From an uncultured Bacteroidales bacterium (GTDB lineage Bacteria; Bacteroidota; Bacteroidia; Bacteroidales; F082), in contig CALBNV010000099.1 of assembly GCA_937896895.1 (NCBI GenBank), positions 1-22,770 on the forward strand: 22,770 nt of DNA, read 5' to 3'. How positions within the stretch are numbered: the first letter of the stretch is position 1; each line of letters begins with the position of its first letter. Shown here one piece after another: positions 1 through 7,160 of the stretch. The notes beneath the pieces are model-generated. The model saw only the letters and a program-made list of their open reading frames with translations. It had not been told where the DNA came from and searched no databases. The position numbers and the translations under genes were made by a program.

Positions 1-46
1 AACCGTTTCCTTTCATTTTTTTCGCCATCCTTTAAACTAATTTTGC

Positions 47-54
47 TATCTTTG
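47..54 (+). promoter_or_regulatory. Bacteroidetes -7 box for the PEGA/FGE gene
   Basis: TATCTTTG followed by CGGC matches the Bacteroidetes sigma-ABfr -7 consensus TAnnTTTG. It lies 16 nt before the ATG at 71. No clean -33 TTTG is visible; only a T-rich run lies at the right distance. Confidence 0.75.
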
Positions 55-70
55 CGGCAAAATTTTCTGT

Positions 71-2230
71 ATGAAAAAAATATCATTCTTACTTCTGTTC
101 ATGCTTGCGTCGTGTATGATGTCCGCACAGGTGAACAACTCGCGTCTCAACGTCAAGTATCTGAAACTCATTGAAAATGACACCGAAGCGTCGCGGGCGA
201 GGAAGACCGACGGCAACGGCGACAAGTGCGCCCTGGTCAAAATCCAGACTCCGAACATGGGCGAGGCCGACCGTGACAAACTCGAGTTCTCGGCCGACAT
301 GGGCACTTTCACTTACCCTGAGAAAGCCACCGGCGAAGTGAAACTTTTCCTCACAGAAGGCTGCAAGACCCTGATAATCCTGCATCCTGAATACGGGAAG
401 CTGATTTATCCCATGCCGGTAAGCGTGCAGGGCTTCAAGACATACGAGATGGTGCTTGAAGTAAAGAAAGATGGCTCAGGCTCTGCCATCGTGATAAGCA
501 GCAACTATGTATTGATAAAGGCGACCCCTTCCGACGCGCTCATCAGCATCGACGGGAACTTCTACCCCGACGGGAGCGCGTATATCTCCGTCGATGAGCC
601 TCACGATCTCGTGGTGAGCCGCTCACTCTATCATGACTATGAGAAGACGATTTACGCAAGCTCGAAAGAGACAATGACTTACGAGGCGAAACTCGCCCCT
701 GCCTTCGGTTGGCTGCTCATCGACTCCTCGCCGGAGAGCGGCGCGACAATCCTGGTGAACGGGGTGAGGAAAGGCGTCACGCCATACAGGAGCGACACGC
801 TGGCGAGCGGCGAGTATGAGGTGACCCTGATGAGGGAGATGTACGAGAACGTCACAAAGACCGTCCGCGTCGTTGACAACAACGTGTCGGAGATTTCCAT
901 CCCGATGAAACCGAACTTCGCCAATGTGACAATCTCGACTGACGTTGAATCAGACATTTATGTTGACGGCAAGCTGAATGCCAGAGGCTCGTGGACGGGC
1001 CGTCTGCTGCAAGGGTCGCACAAGGTGGAGGCGAGGAAGGCGTCGCACCGCACGACAGCCATGGCGCTTGAAATCACAGCGGGGAAAGACGAGAACGTGA
1101 AACTCGACGCCCCGATGCCTATATACGGCGCGATAAACGTGACATCGTCGCCTGTCGAAGCCACGGTCTATCTCGACGGGACGGAGATAGGAAAGACGCC
1201 TTTCGTGAACAACAAGGTGCTCATCGGCAGCCACGAGCTGAGGATTGTGAAGCAGGGCTGTGCACCGTTTGTGAAGACAATCACCGTCGAGGAAGGCAAG
1301 ATGACGGATGTCAGCGAGAGACTGCAGACCGGCCGCGAGATAAGCATCTCAACCGACCGGCAGGGCGACCAGCTGTACGCTGACGGCAACTACCTCGGCG
1401 CAAGCCCGCTGACCGCCACACTCTCATTCGGCACGCACACCATAAAGGCAGTGAGAGACTCGAAAGCCGTTGAGAAGACCATAACCGTTTCGCAGACCGG
1501 CGGCGACAACGCGGTGAGATTGGCGTTCTTTGAGAACAAGACCTTCACGGTTAACGGCGTGACGTTCGAGATGGTTGCTGTAAAGGGCGGCACGTTCACG
1601 ATGGGCGCGACCTCTGAGCAGAGGAGAAACGCATACGACGACGAGATGCCTACCCACAGCGTGACCCTGAGTGACTACTACATAGGCAAGTTTGAGGTGA
1701 CGCAGGAGCTTTGGGAGGCTGTTATGGGGAGCAACCCGAGTTCTTTCAAAGGAAACAAACTTCCTGTGGAGTGTGTGAGTTGGGACGACTGTCAGGAGTT
1801 CATCACCAAACTGAACGGTCTGACGGGGAGGACGTTCCGCCTTCCCACTGAGGCGGAATGGGAGTACGCTGCGAGAGGCGGAAACAAGAGCCGTGGTTAC
1901 AAGTACAGCGGCAGCAACAGCATAAGCGATGTGGCTTGGTACGATGATAACAGCGGCTCCAAAACTCACATAGTAGGCACGAAATCGCCGAACGAGCTGG
2001 GCATCTACGACATGAGCGGCAACGTCTGGGAGTGGTGTCAGGACTGGTACGGGAACTACGGGAGCGGTTCACAGACGAACCCTCAGGGGCCGTCGTCCGG
2101 CTCTCTCCGCGTGTACCGTGGTGGCGGTTGGGACTACGGCGCGCAGAACTGTCGCGTGTCTTTTCGCCTCGACAGCACGCCAGGCGACCGTGACTACTAC
2201 CTCGGCTTTCGCCTCGTGGTCTCCCAGTAA
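71..2230 (+). CDS. Exported five-PEGA protein with C-terminal FGE-sulfatase (SUMF1-type) domain
   Basis: This 719-residue envelope protein begins with a signal sequence. Leu-Ala-Ser-Cys at 12-15 fits a lipobox, although signal peptidase I cleavage after SAQ (18-20) is also possible. Residues 21-135 form an N-terminal domain also seen in the gene at 5039. Five PEGA-type beta repeats follow (about 140-209, 211-282, 283-349, 350-418, 419-487). The FGE-sulfatase domain (494-719) has the family motifs MVAVKGGTFTMG, LPTEAEWEYAARGG, GNVWEWCQDWY and a final RGGGW...CR...GFRLV. It lacks the cysteine pair used by true formylglycine-generating enzymes: only Cys694 sits near that place, and the GGS-F-x-C position is Trp/Asp. 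I infer a binding or display role rather than catalysis. The last 36 or so codons look like a retroelement-type variable region. Family assignment is firm; ligand and role are unknown. Confidence 0.9.
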   Translation: MKKISFLLLFMLASCMMSAQVNNSRLNVKYLKLIENDTEASRARKTDGNGDKCALVKIQTPNMGEADRDKLEFSADMGTFTYPEKATGEVKLFLTEGCKTLIILHPEYGKLIYPMPVSVQGFKTYEMVLEVKKDGSGSAIVISSNYVLIKATPSDALISIDGNFYPDGSAYISVDEPHDLVVSRSLYHDYEKTIYASSKETMTYEAKLAPAFGWLLIDSSPESGATILVNGVRKGVTPYRSDTLASGEYEVTLMREMYENVTKTVRVVDNNVSEISIPMKPNFANVTISTDVESDIYVDGKLNARGSWTGRLLQGSHKVEARKASHRTTAMALEITAGKDENVKLDAPMPIYGAINVTSSPVEATVYLDGTEIGKTPFVNNKVLIGSHELRIVKQGCAPFVKTITVEEGKMTDVSERLQTGREISISTDRQGDQLYADGNYLGASPLTATLSFGTHTIKAVRDSKAVEKTITVSQTGGDNAVRLAFFENKTFTVNGVTFEMVAVKGGTFTMGATSEQRRNAYDDEMPTHSVTLSDYYIGKFEVTQELWEAVMGSNPSSFKGNKLPVECVSWDDCQEFITKLNGLTGRTFRLPTEAEWEYAARGGNKSRGYKYSGSNSISDVAWYDDNSGSKTHIVGTKSPNELGIYDMSGNVWEWCQDWYGNYGSGSQTNPQGPSSGSLRVYRGGGWDYGAQNCRVSFRLDSTPGDRDYYLGFRLVVSQ
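2105..2216 (+). other. Candidate DGR-type variable region (VR1) at the end of the FGE domain
   Basis: The segment encodes RVYRGGGW through GFRL. Compared codon by codon with the matching segment at 18183-18296, 16 of 37 codons change the amino acid. About 11 or 12 of those pairs can both derive from an AAC, AAT or AAG template codon by changing only adenines (for example CTC/AAC, GAC/AAC, GGC/AAC, TTT/AAT). Adenine-specific substitution in C-type-lectin/FGE-fold C-termini is the hallmark of diversity-generating retroelements. No reverse transcriptase or template repeat occurs in this window, so activity cannot be judged. Confidence 0.5.
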
Positions 2231-2256
2231 ACAGTCGGCTAATCCGTCCATCTTGT

Positions 2257-2400
2257 AAGCTGCGGAGCCGGGGCGGTTTCCGCGGCGGAGTCGCCGAGGG
2301 CGGCAAGGGACGCAGCCGCACAGGGCGACGGAGCATGCGGGAACCGCGGGGAAATTTCGTCGTTGTCTGGTGGTAGAGACGGGGCACGCCCCGTCTGTAC
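2257..2400 (+). repeat. Long intergenic repeat, copy A, downstream of the FGE gene
   Basis: This roughly 140-bp GC-rich segment is close to 87% identical by eye to 18367-18507. It starts AAGCTGCGGAGC and ends in the GTAGAGAC palindrome. Its interior can form an 11-bp stem between 2273-2283 and 2337-2347, with one G-U pair. It begins 26 bp after the FGE stop codon; the other copy also lies just behind an FGE-sulfatase gene. No protein-coding sense is apparent in either strand. Confidence 0.8.
2373..2400. repeat. GTAGAGAC-family palindrome 1
   Basis: A 28-bp near-perfect palindrome with arms GTAGAGACGGGG and CCCCGTCTGTAC around a CACG-type core. It belongs to the seven-member family described in the findings and forms the end of repeat copy A. 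Confidence 0.85.
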
Positions 2401-2410
2401 GCTCTGTTAA

Positions 2411-2450
2411 CAAGAGGTTGCTCCACTCGCTACGCTCGGTCGCAATGACG
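2411..2450 (-). repeat. REP-like interspersed repeat, inverted copy
   Basis: Read on the minus strand this begins CGTCATTGCGACCGAGCG, the same opening as 2533-2569 on the plus strand. The two form an inverted pair flanking the hairpin at 2478-2502. This CGTCATTGCGAGCG type of short repeat is common between genes in several bacterial groups. Confidence 0.6.
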
Positions 2451-2477
2451 TTGGCGTTGTAAATAATTGATATTAAG

Positions 2478-2502
2478 TTGGTTGCGGCTTCGCCGCAACC
2501 AA
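2478..2502. terminator. Strong hairpin, likely bidirectional terminator
   Basis: An 11-bp perfect stem, TTGGTTGCGGC with GCCGCAACCAA, closes a three-base loop (TTC). Outside it, ATTGAT (2466-2471) and ATCAAT (2503-2508) can extend the helix. AT-rich sequence with T runs follows on the plus strand (AATAATTTTATTT). It is the best terminator candidate for the gene at 71, although it lies 250 bp past the stop. Confidence 0.6.
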
Positions 2503-2532
2503 ATCAATAATTTTATTTCCCCTAATTGAAGG

Positions 2533-2569
2533 CGTCATTGCGAGCGACCGCAGGAAGTCGAACAATCTC
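2533..2569 (+). repeat. REP-like interspersed repeat, direct copy
   Basis: The sequence opens CGTCATTGCGAGCGACCG and runs into AACAATCTC. It pairs as an inverted repeat with 2411-2450. A weaker relative (CGTCATAGTGAGCG) begins near 2593 and is followed by a small perfect hairpin, GCCCGC-AG-GCGGGC, at 2610-2623. Confidence 0.6.
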
Positions 2570-2623
2570 TGTTTTGTCTTTCCAATTGGCATCGTCATAG
2601 TGAGCGCCCGCCCGCAGGCGGGC

Positions 2624-2868
2624 TATCAAGCCGTTGTCCGGGCAGCCACACCGCAGCACGACAATTTTTTTTCGGGTTTGAGATAGGTGTTTTGAGACGG
2701 ACATTCTTGAGACGAACATCTGTCATGAAGTGTGAAGTCGCAAAATTTTTTGCAAAAAACAAAAATTATGTAAAACATAAAATTTAATTTTCATTTTTGC
2801 ATAAATTTTTATCACGATAAAGCGAACTGTGATACGAGCTTGGCATCAGCTTTACCAGGAGTGGATGA
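2624..2868. other. Non-coding AT-rich intergenic stretch
   Basis: No gene is supported here. The segment holds a T8 run, an imperfect GAGACG(A/G)ACAT duplication near 2695-2720, a 14-bp T6GCA6 palindrome at 2746-2759, and a very AT-rich tract up to about 2815. No -7 box with a following start codon was found. Confidence 0.5.
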
Positions 2869-2997
2869 CTGTCGTCAGGCGGAAACTCATTTGCTAAAAA
2901 TGCCGACGTCGGAATTGGTCATCTTCATGTTGTGTATGGTGGTGACACTGATATTCAAACCTCAAATGGAGACTATATCTCTTGGAAGAGTCTATAA
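2869..2997 (+). pseudogene. Possible 3' remnant of an unidentified gene
   Basis: In this frame the 42 codons before a TAA read like a protein tail, including GHLHVVYGGDTDIQTSNGDY. In-frame stops lie just upstream (2866-2868, 2830-2832) and no start or promoter is present. An alternative 82-codon ORF in another frame (2840-3088) reads less like protein. The call rests only on protein-like composition and could be chance. Confidence 0.2.
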
Positions 2998-3017
2998 CAA
3001 AGATGGTGTGTCTTGGA

Positions 3018-3044
3018 GTAGAGACGGAACAACCCCGTCTCTAC
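3018..3044. repeat. GTAGAGAC-family palindrome 2
   Basis: Perfect 10-bp arms GTAGAGACGG and CCGTCTCTAC surround a seven-base centre (AACAACC). The centre differs from palindrome 1 while the arm ends are the same. Confidence 0.75.
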
Positions 3045-3105
3045 GTCGCCAAACCTACATTGACAAAAATTCATGTCATTCGTGGTGACAAAATAAAAAT
3101 TTCCT

Positions 3106-3113
3106 TATCTTTG
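3106..3113 (+). promoter_or_regulatory. -7 box for the LPP20/NTF2-like gene
   Basis: TATCTTTG followed by CGGC, 24 nt before the ATG at 3138. Just upstream (3078-3094) lies ATTCGTGGTGACAAAAT, which also occurs upstream of the mfd promoter. Confidence 0.75.
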
Positions 3114-3137
3114 CGGCCTTGAATATAAATGTGTTAT

Positions 3138-4979
3138 ATGAACCGTTTTTTAACTCTTATTTCGATTTTCATATTGCTGCATTCGTCAGCATTCGCGCAG
3201 AATTTCCGTGAGAACCGCAAGAAGGCCGACGGCATCAAGGCCAACGCCGAATATTACTGGGGCGAGAGCGAAAACTGCAAGAACCAGCGCAAGGCCGACG
3301 AGGACGCCATCGAGAAACTCCTCGAAAACATCTCGAAGGACAGGTCACTCCAGACCGTCTATTTCCAAGACTCCGACGACGAGGAGGAGCAACGCGCACG
3401 CGTGTTCCACACCTTCGCCGAGGTGCTGAAGAAAAGCTCGTACGACCTCGTGCTCGACAACACGGACGGCACGGCCAAGAGTTTCAGGTACATCAAGAAG
3501 AGCGACTTCGCGAACATCTGCAAGCAGAGGGAGCTGCGCATCAACGACTACATCGTGCAGGGGATGGCGGCGGAGGACCAGCTGCGCTGCGGCGAGGCGC
3601 TGCGTTACTACTACTGGGGGCTGATGCTCTGCCACTCGCACCCCAACGGCGAGAACCTGCTGTTCAAGGACCCCGACACCGACTACGACACCCCGACCTA
3701 CAGATGGCTGCTGCGCCGGACAGAGACGCTGCTGTCGGACATCACCGTGGTGCCGCGACGGCAGGACAAGGCCGGCGACAAAGAGTTCATATTCGGAGTC
3801 AACGTCCTCGGCAACAGCGTCAACGGCCTCGACTTCGAATACAACGACGGCAACGGCACCGCCATCACCTCCGTCAGCAGCGGCATCTGCCACATAAAAC
3901 TCGTTGACCACGACATGAGCAGCGTCGTCCTCGTCATCAACCTCGAAAACCGCGACGCCGCCAAGTTCTTCGACCCGGAAGTCTATTCCATAATGAACGA
4001 CCTCGACGAACAAATCGACTTTCCGTCGGCAAGAAAAACAGTCGATATCGACAAGGCGAAGAAAGTGAAGAACATTGACGAGATGAGGAACTACGCAGCC
4101 GAGTTCAGGGCGTCGATGCAGAAAACCGAGGCCTTCGTGGAGTCGGTGCAGACACCCGAACAGAAATACACGAGCATGATGAAGACCATCGAGAAAGCCA
4201 TCTACCAGCGCAACAGCGAGATGGCGCGGCAACTGTTCACCCCCGACGGCTTCACCATGTTCCAGAGCATGCTCGACTCCGGGAGAGGCGAGATCATCGG
4301 CACGCCGAGCTATAAGTTCTTGGATTTCAAAGACGAAGTGATATGCCGCTCCATCCCGATGAGGTTCGACTTCAACAACCGCGTGAACTTCATCCGCGAC
4401 GTCGTGTTCAGAATCGACCCCAAGGCGATGCTCGTGGAGTCGTTGGCGTTCAGGCTCACCGACATCGCCGAGAGCCAGATACTCTCGAAAGACAAATGGT
4501 CCAACGACGCGAGGCTCACGCTCCTCGACTTCCTCGAAGACTACCAGACGGCCTACGCGCTGAAACGACGCGAATACCTCAACCAGATATTCTCCGAAAA
4601 CGCCCTCATCATCGTCGGCTCAGTGCTAAAAGAGACGAAGAAATCAGACAACATACAGATGAGAGAGGAAGTGAAGATAAAATACGACACCCTGTCGAAA
4701 GGACAGTACATCACAAACCTCAACCGCATCTTCAACAACAACGAGTTCGTGAACCTGACTTTCACCAACACCGACTTCAACACCGTCAACAGCATCAACG
4801 ACGTGATCGGCGTGCAGGTGAAACAGGAATATCTGTCGAGCACCTACGGCGACACCGGCTACCTCTTCCTCATGGTTGACCTCCGAGGCGAGAAACCCGT
4901 CATCCACGTCAGGACATGGCAGCCAAAAGAGACACCCGTCAATGAAAAAATTGACGCGAACTCCTTTATGTTTGATTAA
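3138..4979 (+). CDS. Secreted LPP20/NTF2-like protein of unknown function
   Basis: I choose the ATG at 3138 because it starts directly with a signal peptide (MNRFLTLISIFILLHSSAFA, cut before QNF); an upstream ATG at 3129 would add only three residues. The mature protein of about 590 residues is acidic and lysine-rich. The opening (KKADGIKANAEYYWGE, then KADEDAIEKLLENI) resembles the LPP20-type N-terminus of a conserved Bacteroidetes family. The last 150 residues (LLDFLEDYQTAYALKRREYL through YLFLMVDLRGEKPVIHVRTW) look like an NTF2-like fold, from memory of related proteins. No catalytic motif is visible. Only 59 bp separate it from the next gene with no terminator between, so the two are probably co-transcribed. 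Likely periplasmic or outer-membrane associated; function unknown. Confidence 0.85.
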   Translation: MNRFLTLISIFILLHSSAFAQNFRENRKKADGIKANAEYYWGESENCKNQRKADEDAIEKLLENISKDRSLQTVYFQDSDDEEEQRARVFHTFAEVLKKSSYDLVLDNTDGTAKSFRYIKKSDFANICKQRELRINDYIVQGMAAEDQLRCGEALRYYYWGLMLCHSHPNGENLLFKDPDTDYDTPTYRWLLRRTETLLSDITVVPRRQDKAGDKEFIFGVNVLGNSVNGLDFEYNDGNGTAITSVSSGICHIKLVDHDMSSVVLVINLENRDAAKFFDPEVYSIMNDLDEQIDFPSARKTVDIDKAKKVKNIDEMRNYAAEFRASMQKTEAFVESVQTPEQKYTSMMKTIEKAIYQRNSEMARQLFTPDGFTMFQSMLDSGRGEIIGTPSYKFLDFKDEVICRSIPMRFDFNNRVNFIRDVVFRIDPKAMLVESLAFRLTDIAESQILSKDKWSNDARLTLLDFLEDYQTAYALKRREYLNQIFSENALIIVGSVLKETKKSDNIQMREEVKIKYDTLSKGQYITNLNRIFNNNEFVNLTFTNTDFNTVNSINDVIGVQVKQEYLSSTYGDTGYLFLMVDLRGEKPVIHVRTWQPKETPVNEKIDANSFMFD

Positions 4980-5038
4980 AGTAGAAAGTTTATAAAGTTA
5001 AAAGATTAAAGAGTAAAGTTAAAAGAAGTTTACACACT

Positions 5039-7000
5039 ATGAAACACATTAAAAACACATTCATCACATTGCTTTGCATCACGTTTTTGAGCATCACATC
5101 GTTGGCGCAGAACACGTCGCCGGTGTATGTCGTTGAGTTCAACAAGATACAGAACGGCATCATGGACGAAGGGAAGCTCCAAAAGAACCAACTCGAAGAT
5201 TACGACAACAACCCGGTCTGTCTGGTCAAGGTGAAGGCGCAGGGCTTCGACGAGGCGACGTTGCAGAAGATTGTCTTCGTGCCGCACAACGTCATGATAA
5301 TGCACAAGGCCTATGAGAACGGCGAATACCGCCTTTACGTCTCGTCGAAGAAACCGGGTTCCATCCTGATGAAATACCAGGGTGAATGCGAGTTCAAGCT
5401 GCCTTACAACCTCGAGCCGAAGAAGATTTACGAGCTGGTGCTTGGTCTGGAGACGGCGACGCTGGTGATAAAGACCTCTCCGTCGGACGCGGCGATCTAC
5501 ATCGATGACGAGAGGGCGGGGACGGGCTATGCGAGCAAGGCGGTCTCGATAGGCGCGGAGCACCGCTACAAGGTCGAGAGCAAATATTATTACCCGAAAG
5601 AAGATGTCGTCTTGTTCGATGAAAATGAGAAAAAAGAACTCGTTGTAAATCTCGAACCTGCCTTTGGTTTCGTGACGGTGAAGACGACGCCTTCGGGCGC
5701 TGATGTCTATGTGGATGACAAACTTGCCGGCAGGACGCCGTACCTTTCGGAGATTATCGGTCTTGGTATGCATAAGATTACCGTGAACAAGGATGGGTAC
5801 GAGACGGATGTCAAACGCGTGAACATCAATTTGAACGAAGAGCAAACCATTGAGTTTGAATTAGTTGAGGGTGAGTCGTCGATGCCGGTGCAGCAGGGAA
5901 GTGGTCTGGCGGTAGTCGCCGCAGATAAAGAACACGATGACGCCGGTGACAAGCTGCCGGAAAAGACAGAAACCCAGAAGGTTTATACAAAGGAAGACAT
6001 TGAAGATAACAATATTATCATCGGAGAAATCACAAAGGAAGGCGACAAATACGTGATTGAATACAGTCTGGATGAAAGAGCCTCTGCAATAGGACTCTTC
6101 TATTCGGAAGACAACGGCACGACCTGGAAACAGGCAAAATACATTGAAGGCGACTTCTATAACGTGTGGCCCTCGGAGAAAAGACAAATTGCATGGGACT
6201 TCTCAAAAGAGACTGACCTCGGCACGACACCGGCATTCAAATTGAAGATAATGCAAAAAGAAAGCATCGACAAAGCCTACAGGAAAAACCTTGAAAAAAG
6301 GGGTTTTGCTGAAAAAAACTCAACCGCTTACTACTACGACAATGGCAAATTGCTCAGAAAATTCTATGGAGGATGGTTCGTACAGCCGGAGATAGGCATG
6401 GGATATTGTAACTACTATCAATATAACTTCTACGACAGTCCTCATTGTGATAAAAGAGATGGTGGAATAATAACTGTAAACTGTCTTTTCGGCTATCAGA
6501 TTGTCAGACCTTTTGGCATCGGACTGAAAATCGGTTATATGAGAGATCTCGACAATTTCGACGGTGAAGGGGGAAATAGTATGCCTGTCACTTTAAACAT
6601 GAAAGGATTTTTAGGGAAAGGCAGAAACTCCATATATTACAACATCGGATTCGGCTATTTGGCAAATCTGAAAGGATATACTGAAGTAAAAGACGAGCAG
6701 TCTCATAATTATTATAATAATTCTCTCATATCATGTTGCATATCATATCGCAACATAATCTTTGAAACAGAAAGATCCGGGTTGCTGTTGTCGGCTGAAA
6801 TCGGTTTAGCCATCAGGAATTTCAACATAGGCATAGAATACAATTTTACAAAAATACATTACAGTGTGAGATATGACTGTTATAAACAAGAAGGAAATGG
6901 TGAAGAAGTTTTTGTCAGACACGTTTCGGATTCAGAAAAAGAAATTGACCATGTATTCTTGTTGAAACTCGGATACAACATTCCGTTGAAGAAGAAATAG
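5039..7000 (+). CDS. PEGA-domain protein with C-terminal outer-membrane beta-barrel
   Basis: This 653-residue protein starts with a signal peptide (1-24, ending SLAQ). Residues 25-138 match the N-terminal domain of the product at 71 (shared pattern P/K-C-x-L-V-K-V/I, then YELVL/YEMVL). Two PEGA repeats follow at 141-205 and 208-275 (ATLVIKTSPSDAAIYIDDE; GFVTVKTTPSGADVYVDD). A charged linker leads to a fibronectin-like domain at about 329-405 (YVIEYSLDERASAIGLFYSEDNG). The remainder (445-653) has alternating aromatic/glycine strands and ends LLKLGYNIPLKKK, as in outer-membrane barrels. PEGA repeats probably sit on the periplasmic side. Base composition drops from GC-rich to AT-rich inside the gene, roughly where the barrel begins. 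Substrate and partner are unknown. Confidence 0.85.
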   Translation: MKHIKNTFITLLCITFLSITSLAQNTSPVYVVEFNKIQNGIMDEGKLQKNQLEDYDNNPVCLVKVKAQGFDEATLQKIVFVPHNVMIMHKAYENGEYRLYVSSKKPGSILMKYQGECEFKLPYNLEPKKIYELVLGLETATLVIKTSPSDAAIYIDDERAGTGYASKAVSIGAEHRYKVESKYYYPKEDVVLFDENEKKELVVNLEPAFGFVTVKTTPSGADVYVDDKLAGRTPYLSEIIGLGMHKITVNKDGYETDVKRVNINLNEEQTIEFELVEGESSMPVQQGSGLAVVAADKEHDDAGDKLPEKTETQKVYTKEDIEDNNIIIGEITKEGDKYVIEYSLDERASAIGLFYSEDNGTTWKQAKYIEGDFYNVWPSEKRQIAWDFSKETDLGTTPAFKLKIMQKESIDKAYRKNLEKRGFAEKNSTAYYYDNGKLLRKFYGGWFVQPEIGMGYCNYYQYNFYDSPHCDKRDGGIITVNCLFGYQIVRPFGIGLKIGYMRDLDNFDGEGGNSMPVTLNMKGFLGKGRNSIYYNIGFGYLANLKGYTEVKDEQSHNYYNNSLISCCISYRNIIFETERSGLLLSAEIGLAIRNFNIGIEYNFTKIHYSVRYDCYKQEGNGEEVFVRHVSDSEKEIDHVFLLKLGYNIPLKKK

Positions 7001-7020
7001 AATTTGGCAGTGTTTGGAAT

Positions 7021-7047
7021 TTGAGACGCACAGTGGTGCGTCTCTAC
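7021..7047. repeat. GTAGAGAC-family palindrome 3
   Basis: Perfect 9-bp arms GAGACGCAC and GTGCGTCTC close an AGTG loop, with TAC following on the right. It lies 20 bp behind the stop at 7000, between convergent genes, where it could act as a terminator. Confidence 0.75.
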
Positions 7048-7090
7048 GGCTTGTCTTCCGAGAGTTTGTCAAACCAAGGTCATCAAGGTT

Positions 7091-7118
7091 GTAGAGACGC
7101 GTTGCAATGTGTCTCCAC
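7091..7118. repeat. GTAGAGAC-family palindrome 4
   Basis: A 28-bp imperfect palindrome, GTAGAGACGCGTTG/CAATGTGTCTCCAC. It lies 43 bp before the 3' end of the convergent glycosyltransferase gene. Confidence 0.7.
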
Positions 7119-7160
7119 TGCGAAAAAACGTGTTATTCGTGTCGGCTCTTCGTGGAAAAA

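Noticed and set aside
2840..3088. 82-codon ORF in the intergenic region
   Set aside because: It runs through a GTAGAGAC palindrome, has no promoter or recognisable domain, and another frame reads more like protein.
2231..3137. DGR template repeat or reverse transcriptase near VR1
   Set aside because: No segment resembling the variable region with AAC codons, and no reverse-transcriptase motif, was found here or elsewhere in the window.
3345..4232. 295-codon minus-strand ORF opposite the LPP20-like gene
   Set aside because: It is a shadow frame produced by GC-rich third positions, with low-complexity Val/His/Leu composition.
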